Below are positions 1-9,284 of a stretch of DNA of 64,000 nt, piece after piece. The position numbers and the translations under genes are program-made. The stretch is from an uncultured Saprospiraceae bacterium (lineage in GTDB: Bacteria; Bacteroidota; Bacteroidia; Chitinophagales; Saprospiraceae). The notes beneath the pieces were generated by a model. The model searched no databases and had not been told where the DNA came from. It saw nothing but the letters and a program-made list of their open reading frames with translations. Position 1 is the stretch's first letter. Each line of letters starts with the position of its first letter. The DNA is taken from the NCBI GenBank assembly GCA_937951615.1, contig CALFBH010000004.1:146858-210857 (forward strand). The letters run 5' to 3'.

Positions 1-1367
1 TGGAAACGCTTGAAAGTATTCGCGAGCTGGATCAACATACACCAGTGGTCATGATTACAAAAAATGAAGCGGAAGATCTGATGGAAGAAGCCATTGGTTC
101 TGAGATTGCGGATTACCTCATCAAGCCAGTCAATCCCAATCAGATTTTGCTGACGCTAAAAAAGATTATTGATAAGAAAAGTTTAGTAAGCGAAAAAACG
201 ACTTCTGGCTACCAACAGGATTTCCGACATATTTTCATGGAAATCAATAGTGGGCTGGGACATGAGGAATGGGCAGATATTTATAAAAGAATCATCAACT
301 GGGAAATCAAACTGGATGCTTCCAATACAATGGAGATGGCAGATATTTTGTCTTCCCAAAAGGCAGAAGCCAATACCGCTTTCTCAAAGTATATCGCCAA
401 AAATTATGTACACTGGGTCAATAATCCAGAAGACGCGCCTGTGATGTCGCACAACCTGCTCCGTAAAAAAGTCTTCAGCGAACTGGATAATGAAACGCCA
501 ACTATTTTCTTGTTGCTGGATAATCTTCGCTTCGATCAGTGGAAAACCATTGAGCCATTGATGCAGGAATTTTTCAGAACGGACGAGGAAGAACATTTCT
601 ATAGTATACTCCCGACCTCGACACAGTATAGCCGAAATTCTATTTTTGCTGGCATGATGCCTTTTGATATTTCACAGACTTATCCTGAATGGTGGAAGAA
701 TGACAATGATAAGGGCGGGAAAAACCTACATGAACATGATTTGCTGGCCAAGCAAATCAAAAAGACATTCCGCAAGGATATCCGTTTTGATTATGTCAAA
801 ATCACCAATGCACATAATGGCAAAAACCTGATTGATAATATCCAAAATTATTTGCAAAATGACCTGACGGTGATTGTGTATAATTTCATTGATATGCTCT
901 CACACGCTCGTACAGAAATGGAAGTTTTAAAAGAATTGGCAAGTGATGAAAAAGCTTATCGCTCGCTCACTCGCTCTTGGTTTGAAAATTCATTTTTGTG
1001 GCAGGCACTTCAGCGTATTTCCGATAAGGATGTCAATCTGATTGTTACGACTGACCATGGCACCATTCGCGTTGGGCAGCCTTCTAAAGTTATTGGCGAC
1101 CGGGAAACAACGACGAACCTACGCTATAAAGTCGGCAGAAATCTGCAATACGACCGCAAAGATGTGTTGGACGTTAGGGATCCGAAAGATGCACTCCTCC
1201 CCCGCCCCAATGTGAGTTCTACTTTCATTTTTGCCAAAGAGGATAAGTTCTTTTTGTATCCTAATAATTATAACCACTATAATAATTATTATCGGGATAC
1301 TTTTCAGCATGGCGGTATTTCGCTTGAAGAGGTGATTATTCCTTTTGTAAAAATGAGCTCTAGATGA
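1..1367 (+). CDS. porX: PorX, T9SS response regulator with PglZ-type phosphodiesterase domain (5' end missing)
   Basis: The reading frame is open from base 3, so the gene enters from the left; the GTG at 45 is internal. What remains is the end of a CheY-like receiver domain (VVMITK, then the conserved Lys in DYLIKPVNPNQ), a linker, and an alkaline-phosphatase/PglZ-superfamily domain with LLLDNLRFDQW (about 507-540), the nucleophile-region PTSTQYSRNS (about 610-640) and the metal-binding TDHGT (about 1050). PorX with the PorY kinase controls type IX secretion genes, and its C-terminal domain is a zinc phosphodiesterase in studied homologues. About 455 codons are present; family members are near 520, so roughly 60 residues, including the phosphoacceptor Asp, lie outside. 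Family assignment is firm. Confidence 0.93.
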   Translation, partial: ETLESIRELDQHTPVVMITKNEAEDLMEEAIGSEIADYLIKPVNPNQILLTLKKIIDKKSLVSEKTTSGYQQDFRHIFMEINSGLGHEEWADIYKRIINWEIKLDASNTMEMADILSSQKAEANTAFSKYIAKNYVHWVNNPEDAPVMSHNLLRKKVFSELDNETPTIFLLLDNLRFDQWKTIEPLMQEFFRTDEEEHFYSILPTSTQYSRNSIFAGMMPFDISQTYPEWWKNDNDKGGKNLHEHDLLAKQIKKTFRKDIRFDYVKITNAHNGKNLIDNIQNYLQNDLTVIVYNFIDMLSHARTEMEVLKELASDEKAYRSLTRSWFENSFLWQALQRISDKDVNLIVTTDHGTIRVGQPSKVIGDRETTTNLRYKVGRNLQYDRKDVLDVRDPKDALLPRPNVSSTFIFAKEDKFFLYPNNYNHYNNYYRDTFQHGGISLEEVIIPFVKMSSR

Positions 1368-1402
1368 GTGGCAGTATCAGTGGCAGTATCAGTCGCAGTT
1401 TA

Positions 1403-1549
1403 AGTCCATAATCGATGGTCAATAGCTGCAATTCAACAATATTCCTGCTTTATAAGCTTTGCACGCATTTTGCAAAGCAAAATAAAATGCTGAAACGACT
1501 TGAATACTAAAAAAACAGCCATCGACCATGGACTATTGACCATCGACCT
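1403..1549. repeat. Family A dispersed repeat, copy 1 (terminal inverted arms)
   Basis: The arms at about 1403-1425 (GTCCATAATCGATGGTC) and 1518-1549 (CATCGACCATGGACTAT...) are imperfect reverse complements. The core holds an inner hairpin GCTTTGC/GCAAAGC (about 1458-1480). The whole element recurs at 40768-40909 with nearly the same core. Before it, 1369-1400 carries GGCAGTATCAGT words in tandem, which also recur near 21435 and 41930. It fills the gap between porX and the next gene. Confidence 0.75.
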
Positions 1550-1653
1550 ACAATTGTTACAATTTTATTTTTATATTTAAAAACCTAAGCTTTTTTAAAA
1601 ACAAAGCGTCTTAAAACAACGTACATAAGATAAGACAGAACTCAAACTACATA

Positions 1654-2880
1654 ATGAAATACCGTTTTTTACTCTTTTTACTGATTTCCCCGTTTTGGGT
1701 TATTGGACAAACCCAGCCTACCAATGGACTGAAAGCCTATTATTCTTTTGACAATTGTGACGCTACTGATGACACGGGCAATGGCTCAGATGGCAACTTA
1801 TATGGTCAGCCGGATTGCGATTGTGGCGTGAGTGGAAATGCACTTGTAATGGATGGGCTGGATGATTATGTGATTTTCTTCGGCAGCGGACTGGTGAATA
1901 CTTATTTTGATGACGACGATTTCACGATTAGTTTTTATTATAAAAATTATGGTGATGCTTCGCGCAAAAGTATTTTATCCAAAAGAGCTTCCTGTGATAA
2001 TGCCAATAATCTGGACATTAGATTGCAGTCTTCGCAAACTGATTTGTACTGTGAACTCAATGAAACGGATAGTCTGAATATCAAACTGACGCTTCCCACC
2101 GACTCCGACCGTTGCTGGCAGCATCTGGTGCTTGGACGTTCTGGGGGAACGGTGCGGGTGTACTTGAATGGCATATTGGCACAGGAATCGACTACGGCTT
2201 CTGCGCTGAACATTGATAATAGCTCAGTGCTTTCTCTGGCAAATAGTCCCTGCATCGGGCAGGATGGTACCAATCGTTTTCGCGGACTGATTGACGAACT
2301 GGCTGTCTATGATCGCGAATTGTCAGCCAATGAAATCACTGCTATGTTTTATCATCCTGATGAAATTGGTACACGGGATACCTTATTATACCTCGGCAAT
2401 TCTCTGGAAACTTTTCTGACGCCCAATTGCGGTGTGTCTTATAGCTGGTCACCTGCCGAAGGGGTCAGCGATACCAATATTGCTAATCCGGTTTTGACGC
2501 CGGACACGACGACAACTTATACCTTAAATATAACTGATTTTGAAGGCTGCATCATTACAGATCGTCTGGAGGTGACAGTGATTGACCCAGCTACCCTGGA
2601 TTGTGATAAAATATTTATGCCAAAAGCTTTTACGCCCAATGGTGACGGGCTGAATGATTTTTACCAAATCAGCAATCCGCAGGCTATTCTTGATTTTGGA
2701 AGTTTTGATGTCTATGATCGCTGGGGTACTCGTGTGTTTAGTGCTGCTGATCCCTTTGAAGGCTGGGACGGCACACATCTTGGCATTGGATTGAATCCTG
2801 GTACGTATGTGTATCAGTTGCGGTATGATTGTCGGGGGGAAAGCCGAGTTAAGTCGGGATCTATTACTTTGGTGAAATAA
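1654..2880 (+). CDS. Secreted LamG-domain protein with CHU_C gliding-motility-type C-terminal domain
   Basis: The 408-residue protein begins with a signal peptide (FLLFLLISPFWVIGQ). Residues about 24-230 form a LamG-like concanavalin jelly roll (GLKAYYSFDN, VMDGLDDYV, IDELAVYDREL), a carbohydrate- or protein-binding fold. An Ig-like stretch with YSWSPAEGV follows. The last 85 residues match the CHU_C/type B sorting domain (FTPNGDGLNDFY, VYDRWGTRVF, GTYVYQLRY), which directs export by the T9SS, often through SprF/PorP-like partners. Likely extracellular or surface-attached. No catalytic motif was seen. Confidence 0.85.
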   Translation: MKYRFLLFLLISPFWVIGQTQPTNGLKAYYSFDNCDATDDTGNGSDGNLYGQPDCDCGVSGNALVMDGLDDYVIFFGSGLVNTYFDDDDFTISFYYKNYGDASRKSILSKRASCDNANNLDIRLQSSQTDLYCELNETDSLNIKLTLPTDSDRCWQHLVLGRSGGTVRVYLNGILAQESTTASALNIDNSSVLSLANSPCIGQDGTNRFRGLIDELAVYDRELSANEITAMFYHPDEIGTRDTLLYLGNSLETFLTPNCGVSYSWSPAEGVSDTNIANPVLTPDTTTTYTLNITDFEGCIITDRLEVTVIDPATLDCDKIFMPKAFTPNGDGLNDFYQISNPQAILDFGSFDVYDRWGTRVFSAADPFEGWDGTHLGIGLNPGTYVYQLRYDCRGESRVKSGSITLVK

Positions 2881-2893
2881 GAAATGGCGCAAA

Positions 2894-2916
2894 AAAATGA
2901 AGCATAACTTCATTTT
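2894..2916. terminator. Hairpin between convergent genes
   Basis: AAAATGAAG and CTTCATTTT pair around a CATAA loop, with A-rich and T-rich flanks. A further GAAATGG/CCATTTC pair (2881 and 2923 region) encloses it. Its place between the ends of the genes at 2880 and 2962 suggests a bidirectional terminator. Confidence 0.6.
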
Positions 2917-2961
2917 CTCACACCATTTCCTTGCAGTAATAGTTAAAGTACGTATGTTTTA

Positions 2962-4095
2962 TCAGGGAGATATTTTTACAAATTTCTGTGCAGCAGAACT
3001 CCAACTCTCACCAATCACCCGAAGGATATAAGTGCCTGAAGGCAGATTTGCTACAGAAAAATCTAATAGATTAGGACCAGCTATAAGTTCAACAGTCGTT
3101 TCAGACATCAGCCGTCCTTTAGTGTCGTAAATCATAATCGTAGCTGCTTCATCTATTCTTGTGTATAGCTTTACATGCATATTATCCGTTCGCCCTGCCG
3201 GATTCGGATAGACTTCCATAATATCACTCAGAATACCCGGCTCAAAACAGGTCGAATTGACTCTGATGATTTCGGAATACTCAGAAGCACCATCGAAGTC
3301 CACTTGTTTCAGGCGATAATAATTTGTCAATCCAACTTCTGTATCTGTAAAATTATAATTCAGGGTCACGTTAGAATTACCTGCCGACTGTACTCGTCCA
3401 ATTTCTTGAAAACTTAGTCCGTCCCAGCTTCTTTGTACCTCAAAATAATCAGAATTTTCTTCCGTAGCTGTTGTCCAGGATAGCTCAACCTGGCAATCAC
3501 CTTCTTCTCCACTAAAACTAACCAGCTCTACTGGAAGATTGCACAAATCAACGATACAAGATGTAGGCATGCCATAATTATTTCCAGAGGCTGTACCGCG
3601 AACACCATTCGCCACCTCACCAATATAAGTAGTTGGAAATTCCGTCAGTGTATGCCATTTCAAATTCAGACAGGCATCACTATCCACAATATCAAAGGCA
3701 ATGCGCCCTACTGGCACCCAAAGATCGGCAGTGATTGGATAACCTGCTCCTCCTGCCAATTCTATATTATATGAAACTACAGTATCTAATGACCCGGTTA
3801 GCGTATGGCCATTATAAAAACTTCCATTTACAAAACCTGATACTGTCAATTCCTGCTCTTTGGTAGGGTTTGCCAGTGCGTCTCTATTGAAAGAGAAACG
3901 ATAGTTTTGTTCGCTCAGATTAAATTCACTTGCAGCAGAAGCAGCCTTGATTTCAATGTCAAGAAATAAACTTACGTCTGGGCAAATGGGATCTTCTATT
4001 ACATTCAACCGAACGTCATAAATCGCCTGCCCCATAGCAAGACTTACGACAAGTGTCAGTAATAGTGAAAAAATTATGTGTTTTGCTTTTCCCAT
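2962..4095 (-). CDS. Secreted T9SS type A cargo protein with paralogous N-terminal domain and FnIII-like module
   Basis: The start at 4095 puts a clean signal peptide (MGKAKHIIFSLLLTLVVS) first; an upstream ATG at 4134 adds 13 unlikely residues. Residues about 22-190 form a domain shared with the genes at 53055 and 54156: EQNYRFSF, VVSYNIELAGG, WVPVGRIAFDI, LKWHTLTEFPTTYIGE. Then come an FnIII-like module (WTTATEENSDYFEVQRS, YYRLKQVDFDG) typical before Bacteroidota sorting tails, and a type A sorting domain (VYPNPAG, IYDTKGRL, LPSGTYILRV, KFVKI). Exported by the T9SS; function of the first domain unknown. Confidence 0.8.
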   Translation of the reverse strand: MGKAKHIIFSLLLTLVVSLAMGQAIYDVRLNVIEDPICPDVSLFLDIEIKAASAASEFNLSEQNYRFSFNRDALANPTKEQELTVSGFVNGSFYNGHTLTGSLDTVVSYNIELAGGAGYPITADLWVPVGRIAFDIVDSDACLNLKWHTLTEFPTTYIGEVANGVRGTASGNNYGMPTSCIVDLCNLPVELVSFSGEEGDCQVELSWTTATEENSDYFEVQRSWDGLSFQEIGRVQSAGNSNVTLNYNFTDTEVGLTNYYRLKQVDFDGASEYSEIIRVNSTCFEPGILSDIMEVYPNPAGRTDNMHVKLYTRIDEAATIMIYDTKGRLMSETTVELIAGPNLLDFSVANLPSGTYILRVIGESWSSAAQKFVKISP

Positions 4096-4446
4096 AATAC
4101 AGCTGTTTTTTATTGAAAATATATGTTGTATCAATCTCTTCGTTGTTTTAATTTAAAATTGATACCCGCAATATTTAGATTATACGGGGATTTAACCATT
4201 TCATTTATTTCAAAAATGTGACATTGCTAGAATCAAATGAAGCGTATAAAATGCTGGAAAGCGTAAGATGTCCTGTCATAAAAAGCAAAATATTTTACAT
4301 CAAAATGCTTCATTTTTATCGTTTTCTTATGCTTAGACAACCTTGTTTATAAAATTCAGGTCTATACAACAGAATTTATTTCTTTTTATACTAAAATTAA
4401 ATCGCTATCCACTTTTCAAAATTTGAAATAAAAATCCAAACAAAAT
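4096..4446. other. Divergent AT-rich intergenic region
   Basis: This 351-bp gap separates two divergent secreted-protein genes and must hold both promoters. The only structure I see is a 9-bp inverted pair AAATGAAGC (4235-4243) and GCTTCATTT (4307-4315) enclosing about 60 bp. No exact TAnnTTTG box was found. Confidence 0.4.
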
Positions 4447-6738
4447 ATGTTTTCACAAAAAATAATTTACAGCCTTTGGCTAAGCTGCATTATTGCTACA
4501 CTAAGTGCAACCGCTCCAACACTCATCGCTCCTACTGACCAGTCCACCAATATCAGTAAAACCCCTACGCTTCAATGGTCGGGTACTGGAAGTGCTTATA
4601 CTGTTGAAATATACGCCTGCAATCCCGACCCTGCCAGTACCGGCACACTCGGACTCGATAATTTCGACCTTGCCGCCGGACCAACAGCTATTTCGGAAGT
4701 CTATGGCGATCTCTCTGGGCTGACCTACAACTCTAGCACCAATAGCTTTTTTGCTCCGACGAATGGTATCCCTATGGTTTTTGAGCTGGGTCTTGATGGT
4801 AGTTTTATACGCAGTATTACTCTAAATGGATTCCAGGATACAGAAGGGCTCGTTTGGGTGGGTGGCAATGATTATTTTATCATTGAAGAAAGAAAAGGAC
4901 GTGCTGTCAAAATCACTATCGATGCTTCTACGACTTCCATTTCTTACCCAACTGAATATATTCAACTACCCGGAACCTGGGGAAATAACCTAGGACTGGA
5001 AGGCATCTCTTATAATCCATCCACCAATGAGTTGATTATTATAAAAGAAAAATCCCCACTTACAATATATGCTGTTGAAATTCCTGCCAATCTATCAGAC
5101 CCAATTACGGTTACAAATCCGTTTAATATTGCTATCAATAATTTTGGTTTTACTGATTTGTCGGGCCTACATCACCTGGGAATGACCAGCGGGCTGAGCG
5201 AAATGAATGTCAGCAATCATTTTCTTGTATTAAGTCATGAATCAACTGCCCTCGTAGAAACAGATGAAACGGGTTATGAGTACAGTCGCATTGATCTAAG
5301 TGCAGGTGGTGCAAATGGAACATTAGGCGCAGCACTTTTTCAGGCAGAAGGGGTTTCTGCTGATGACCAGGGCAATATTTATGTGGTCAGCGAACCCAAT
5401 ACTTTTTATAAATTCAGCAATCCTAGTTTCGACCCAACTCCTTTTAATACAGGCATGTTGGCTTTTTCTGGCAATTCGGGCACAGGTTCTTCGCTTACTG
5501 TGCCTGCGGGCCTACTAGACTCCAATACTGAATATTGTTGGCGTGTGCAAGATAATTCGACCGGAGAATGGTCAGAATATTGGTCGTTCACGACTGCACC
5601 TAATGCTGCCCCAAGCGTGACAATTACAACCCCGACAAATGGAGCAATTTTTACCAATTTCGCCCCCATTCCGCTTAGCGCGAATGCTAGTGACCCAGAT
5701 GGAAACATTACACAGGTAGAGTTTTTTGTAGATAATATGTCTATCGGAACAAGCAGCACAGGTTCACCTTATACCATCAATTTCACGCCAACTGCCGAAG
5801 GTACTTTCACCATCTACGCAGTAGCAACCGATAATGAAGGCGCAACAACTCCGACCAGCACAATCGACATCATTATAGACACCCCAAACCAAGCCCCAAA
5901 TATCACGCTGACCAATCCGACCAATGGCGCAACTTTCAATTCACTCGCCCCTATTCCGCTTAGCGCGAATGCCAGTGATGCAGATGGAAATATCGCCCAA
6001 GTAGAGTTTTTTGTAGAAAATATCTCCGTCGGAACAAGCAGCACAGGTTCGCCTTATACCATTAATTTCACGCCAAGTGCTGAAGCTACATACACCATAT
6101 ATGCTGTAGCAACCGATAATGAAGGTGCAACAACTCCGACCAGCTCGATTGATGTTATTGTTGATTTGCCCAATCAGGCACCAACTATCACCATCATCTC
6201 TCCTCCTAATGGACTAGTTTTAACTCAACCAGACCTTATCAATATCATCACTGATGCAAATGACCCCGACGGTACGATTGCACAAGTTGATTTTTATATC
6301 AATGGTATTAATATTGCTACAGTCACTTCAAGTCCATTTTCTAGCACTTATGATTTGCTTATAGCTGGCAATTATTGCATTGCTGCCATTGCGACTGATA
6401 ATGAAGGAGCAACGACTACCTCATCAGTGGTTTGTGTAGAATTGGATGTTCTAGATGCTATTGAAGAAGAAAAATTCTTTTCAGATTTCCAACTGTTCCC
6501 AAATCCTGCTCAAGCCGAATTGAGTATTTCCTATAGCACCATCAACCCGCTACAGGATGCTCGACTCTTGATTTTTGACTCCCAAGGCAAACAGCTTATG
6601 GCGCAGTCGCTCAACACTCCTTTATCAGGACAATACAGTCAGCTTACTGATATTAGTCGGCTGGCTTCAGGTACTTATGTTCTGGCAATTGAGCAGAATG
6701 GGCAGATTTTATTGAGGCGGCGTTTTGTGAAGGGCTAA
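4447..6738 (+). CDS. Secreted SdiA-regulated-type propeller protein with three Ig-like repeats and T9SS sorting domain
   Basis: The 763-residue protein has a signal peptide. Residues about 75-320 resemble the SdiA-regulated beta-propeller family (DLSGLTYN, DTEGLVWVGG, LGLEGISYNPSTNEL, LFQAEGVSADDQGNIYVVSE). The propeller seems to sit inside a fibronectin-like fold: the first half is about residues 24-60 (TPTLQWSGTGSAYTVEI), the second about 335-384 (NTEYCWRVQD, WSFTTAP). Three 95-residue Ig-like repeats start at residues 388, 483 and 578 (VEFFVDN, YAVATDNEGATT). The last 85 residues are a type A sorting domain (LFPNPAQ, LASGTYVLAI). Likely cell surface or released; ligand unknown. Confidence 0.82.
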   Translation: MFSQKIIYSLWLSCIIATLSATAPTLIAPTDQSTNISKTPTLQWSGTGSAYTVEIYACNPDPASTGTLGLDNFDLAAGPTAISEVYGDLSGLTYNSSTNSFFAPTNGIPMVFELGLDGSFIRSITLNGFQDTEGLVWVGGNDYFIIEERKGRAVKITIDASTTSISYPTEYIQLPGTWGNNLGLEGISYNPSTNELIIIKEKSPLTIYAVEIPANLSDPITVTNPFNIAINNFGFTDLSGLHHLGMTSGLSEMNVSNHFLVLSHESTALVETDETGYEYSRIDLSAGGANGTLGAALFQAEGVSADDQGNIYVVSEPNTFYKFSNPSFDPTPFNTGMLAFSGNSGTGSSLTVPAGLLDSNTEYCWRVQDNSTGEWSEYWSFTTAPNAAPSVTITTPTNGAIFTNFAPIPLSANASDPDGNITQVEFFVDNMSIGTSSTGSPYTINFTPTAEGTFTIYAVATDNEGATTPTSTIDIIIDTPNQAPNITLTNPTNGATFNSLAPIPLSANASDADGNIAQVEFFVENISVGTSSTGSPYTINFTPSAEATYTIYAVATDNEGATTPTSSIDVIVDLPNQAPTITIISPPNGLVLTQPDLINIITDANDPDGTIAQVDFYINGINIATVTSSPFSSTYDLLIAGNYCIAAIATDNEGATTTSSVVCVELDVLDAIEEEKFFSDFQLFPNPAQAELSISYSTINPLQDARLLIFDSQGKQLMAQSLNTPLSGQYSQLTDISRLASGTYVLAIEQNGQILLRRRFVKG
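5608..6462 (+). repeat. Three tandem 285-bp coding repeats (Ig-like domains)
   Basis: Repeat units begin at 5608, 5893 and 6178. Units 1 and 2 are very similar at DNA level (for example CCGCTTAGCGCGAATGC in both); unit 3 is more diverged. Such tandem coding repeats can change copy number by recombination. Confidence 0.85.
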
Positions 6739-6841
6739 ACCCGCATGGTAAATAATATTTAAAAAATAAATTAAAGATTATTTGAATGCGTAAAAAAATA
6801 AATGTAATTTGGACTTTATTCCATTAAAGTTACATTTTATT

Positions 6842-7600
6842 ATGAAAGTTAACAAAAAGTATACGCAGGAATTGCACAGCCAGTTTGGTTATTTTGCGAC
6901 TTGGTTTCCTGGCACACCAATGGAACTTGGAGACATTGGTACTTTTAAAAACCATATTTTCACCAAAAAAGCTAACCTTTCTGATTTGGGCATCCAGTTT
7001 AAACAAGAAAATGACAATACCAAATCAGATATGAAGCACAACTCTAAGGGAGCAGTAGTGCTGACTATTAAAGCGTCTGGTTCGGCAAAATTACCCAATA
7101 GTCCATTGACAAATGCTGATGCAGATATTACAGTCGAGTTTTCAAAAGAAAATGCTGTTTTATTTAAAGCTAAAGGCACTACAACCATCAGCATCAAAAA
7201 TCAAATCGCCCTTGGAAAAGAAATTGAACAACGGTATAATGCAGGAACATGGGAAAAGGAATGGGCAGTGATCACCGAACTCATCAAAGCAGATAGCGCA
7301 ACTGTTCTTATTTCCAGTTCAAGTGAAGGTAAAATTGAATTGAAAGCCAATGCCGATGTAAAAACTGCCCAAATGGATATCGCTGATGCAAACTTAGACC
7401 TGAAGCCGTCTTTTTCCAAAGGCTTACAAACAGAAATCATCGCTAAACAAGGCTTGACTCCGCTGTTTAAAGTATCAAAAATCAAAAAAGCTCCTTTTCA
7501 GCCGCCTAAATTTAAGATCAATTCACGACATATAGATCGCGATACAACGACAACAAAGACTGAAACTTCTCTTGAGTTTGGGGAAGTTGAAACTTATTAG
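6842..7600 (+). CDS. Conserved hypothetical soluble protein
   Basis: I do not recognise the family with confidence. The ATG at 6842 is preferred over one at 6809, since the extra 11 residues read like leader DNA. The 252-residue product has no signal peptide or membrane helix, so it is probably cytoplasmic. It starts with aromatic-rich YTQELHSQFGYFATW and PGTPMELGDIG, then a long predicted beta-rich stretch with repeated Ala/Asp patterns (VVLTIKASGSAKL, ADADITVEFSKENA, VLISSSSEGKIELKA). It ends in a Thr-rich tail. It stands alone, convergent with gltA and separated from it by a strong hairpin. Confidence 0.6.
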   Translation: MKVNKKYTQELHSQFGYFATWFPGTPMELGDIGTFKNHIFTKKANLSDLGIQFKQENDNTKSDMKHNSKGAVVLTIKASGSAKLPNSPLTNADADITVEFSKENAVLFKAKGTTTISIKNQIALGKEIEQRYNAGTWEKEWAVITELIKADSATVLISSSSEGKIELKANADVKTAQMDIADANLDLKPSFSKGLQTEIIAKQGLTPLFKVSKIKKAPFQPPKFKINSRHIDRDTTTTKTETSLEFGEVETY

Positions 7601-7622
7601 TAAAACTTATTTAAAAAGAAAA

Positions 7623-7663
7623 AGCCACGAATGCACGAATGATTAATTCGTGTATTCGTGGCT
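7623..7663. terminator. Family C palindrome (cacgaatgcacgaat type), bidirectional terminator
   Basis: The arms at 7623-7640 and 7646-7663 are 18-nt reverse complements with one G-T pair, around loop GATTA. It lies between convergent genes. The same arm word AGCCACGAATGCACGAAT recurs at 12372, 27681, 27747 and 46888. Confidence 0.8.
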
Positions 7664-7689
7664 ATATCTTTTACGGTACTATACCGTTT

Positions 7690-9009
7690 TTATCCACTCA
7701 CTGCCTGCTCTGCCAAATACTCTTTCACCCATTTTGTAGTGACAGATTTTGGACGCTCCAACGGGAAGCCTAAGGCACGTGACCAACACATTTGCGCCAG
7801 TACGCCCATCGCACGCGACACGCCGAAGAGAACGGTGTAATAACTGTATTCTTTCAAACCATAGCTAACCAGTAATGCACCAGAGTGCGCATCTACATTC
7901 GGCCATGGATTTTTGACTTTGCCCAATCCTTGTAGAATGGGTGGCACTACTTCAAATACTTTCCAGATTACTTTTACGATTTGTGAATCTGCGAGGTATT
8001 CGCCTGCAAAACGTTTTTGCGCCATGAAACGCGGGTCAGGCTCACGCAATACTGCATGTCCATAGCCAGGAATGACTTTCCCTGCTGCTAGTGTAGCATT
8101 TACATGGTCAGCGATTTGCTCTTTGGTCGGATCATCTGTTCCCAGTGTTTCCAACATATTGAATACCCACTTGATCACTTCCTGATTTGCCAATCCGTGT
8201 AATGGTCCAGCCAGTGAGTTCATACCACTTGCCAAAGACATATAACAATCGCTCAAGGTAGACCCCGTCAGGTGAACAGAGTGTGCCGAAGCATTTCCAC
8301 CTTCATGGTCAGCATGAATCGTCAGATACAAACGCATCAGACTTTTGAAATCTTCATTATCAATGCCCAGCATACTCGCATAATTGCCGCCCCAGTCCAA
8401 AGACTCATTCGGTTCAATATGTTTTCCTCCATGATGGCTTCTCCGATAAATATAAGCAGCCACGCGCGGTAGGCGGGCAATCAGATTCATCGCATCCTCA
8501 TAAGTCGGATCCCAGTAATCATATTTGCTCATGCCTTCTGCATAACGACGGGCAAAATTACTATCCGTCTGCATAGATACAATGGCGATACTAAATTGTG
8601 TCATAGGATGGGTATCAGGCGACAAGGCATCCAATACTTTAAAGGTATGTTCCGGTACGGTACTACGCTTTGCCCATTCTGCACTTAGCCATTCTACCTG
8701 TTCCTGTGTTGGAATTTCATCCGTCAACATCAACCAGAATAAACCTTCTGGTAAAGGTTCTTTACAATCTTTTGCCTGAGGCAATAAATCACGCAATTCG
8801 GGGATAGAATATCCTCTGAATCGAATGCCTTCTTTTGCATCTAATTGTGAAGTTTCCCAAACCATACTCTTCACACCACGCATGCCTCCATAGACCTGGC
8901 TGAGTTTGACATCACCTACGACTTTATTGCCGTGTTCTTTTAGCATACTTTTTACCTCGGTGCGCAAGGCCGTTGCTTTCTCCTGAAATTTCTGTTTAAG
9001 CGGATCCAT
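7690..9009 (-). CDS. gltA: Citrate synthase (eukaryote-like type)
   Basis: Condenses acetyl-CoA with oxaloacetate at the entry of the TCA cycle, in the cytoplasm. The 439-residue length and sequence follow the mitochondrial-like class rather than the E. coli hexameric type. Catalytic and substrate residues are visible: His235 in HADHEGGNASAH, His271 in GPLHGLANQEV, His318 in PGYGHAVLREPDPR and Asp373 in NVDAHSG, matching the known His/His/Asp triad of pig heart enzyme with a three-residue offset or less. The gene stands alone, with hairpin-forming repeats on its 3' side. Confidence 0.97.
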   Translation of the reverse strand: MDPLKQKFQEKATALRTEVKSMLKEHGNKVVGDVKLSQVYGGMRGVKSMVWETSQLDAKEGIRFRGYSIPELRDLLPQAKDCKEPLPEGLFWLMLTDEIPTQEQVEWLSAEWAKRSTVPEHTFKVLDALSPDTHPMTQFSIAIVSMQTDSNFARRYAEGMSKYDYWDPTYEDAMNLIARLPRVAAYIYRRSHHGGKHIEPNESLDWGGNYASMLGIDNEDFKSLMRLYLTIHADHEGGNASAHSVHLTGSTLSDCYMSLASGMNSLAGPLHGLANQEVIKWVFNMLETLGTDDPTKEQIADHVNATLAAGKVIPGYGHAVLREPDPRFMAQKRFAGEYLADSQIVKVIWKVFEVVPPILQGLGKVKNPWPNVDAHSGALLVSYGLKEYSYYTVLFGVSRAMGVLAQMCWSRALGFPLERPKSVTTKWVKEYLAEQAVSG

Positions 9010-9243
9010 TTATTAGTTATACTTATTTTTATATTATTAATGAAATTGTAGTTATTCATTTGTCATCGGTCAATTGACGGCTCGTAAGTTGTAAATTTTA
9101 TGGAACTTTTCCAAATGAATTTAGCGTACTTTCGCTGCTATTTATATAAACGTCTATTATGAGACGAATGTTTAGGTTTTTGGTCGCTAAAGTAATGGTA
9201 AAATTGCATGATTGCGTACTTGTTTGTTATTATGATCTTTGAA

Positions 9244-9266
9244 TTTGAATTTGAATTTGACGTTTG
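9244..9266. repeat. Family B repeat word (TTTGAA hexamer array)
   Basis: A run of TTTGAA units ending in GACGTTTG. Its 23-nt reverse complement is identical to 25435-25457 and 51351-51373. It lies just beyond the stop of the S37 peptidase gene. The rest of the gap (9010-9284) shows nothing else I can name. Confidence 0.75.
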
Positions 9267-9284
9267 TATTTGAATTTCCACTTA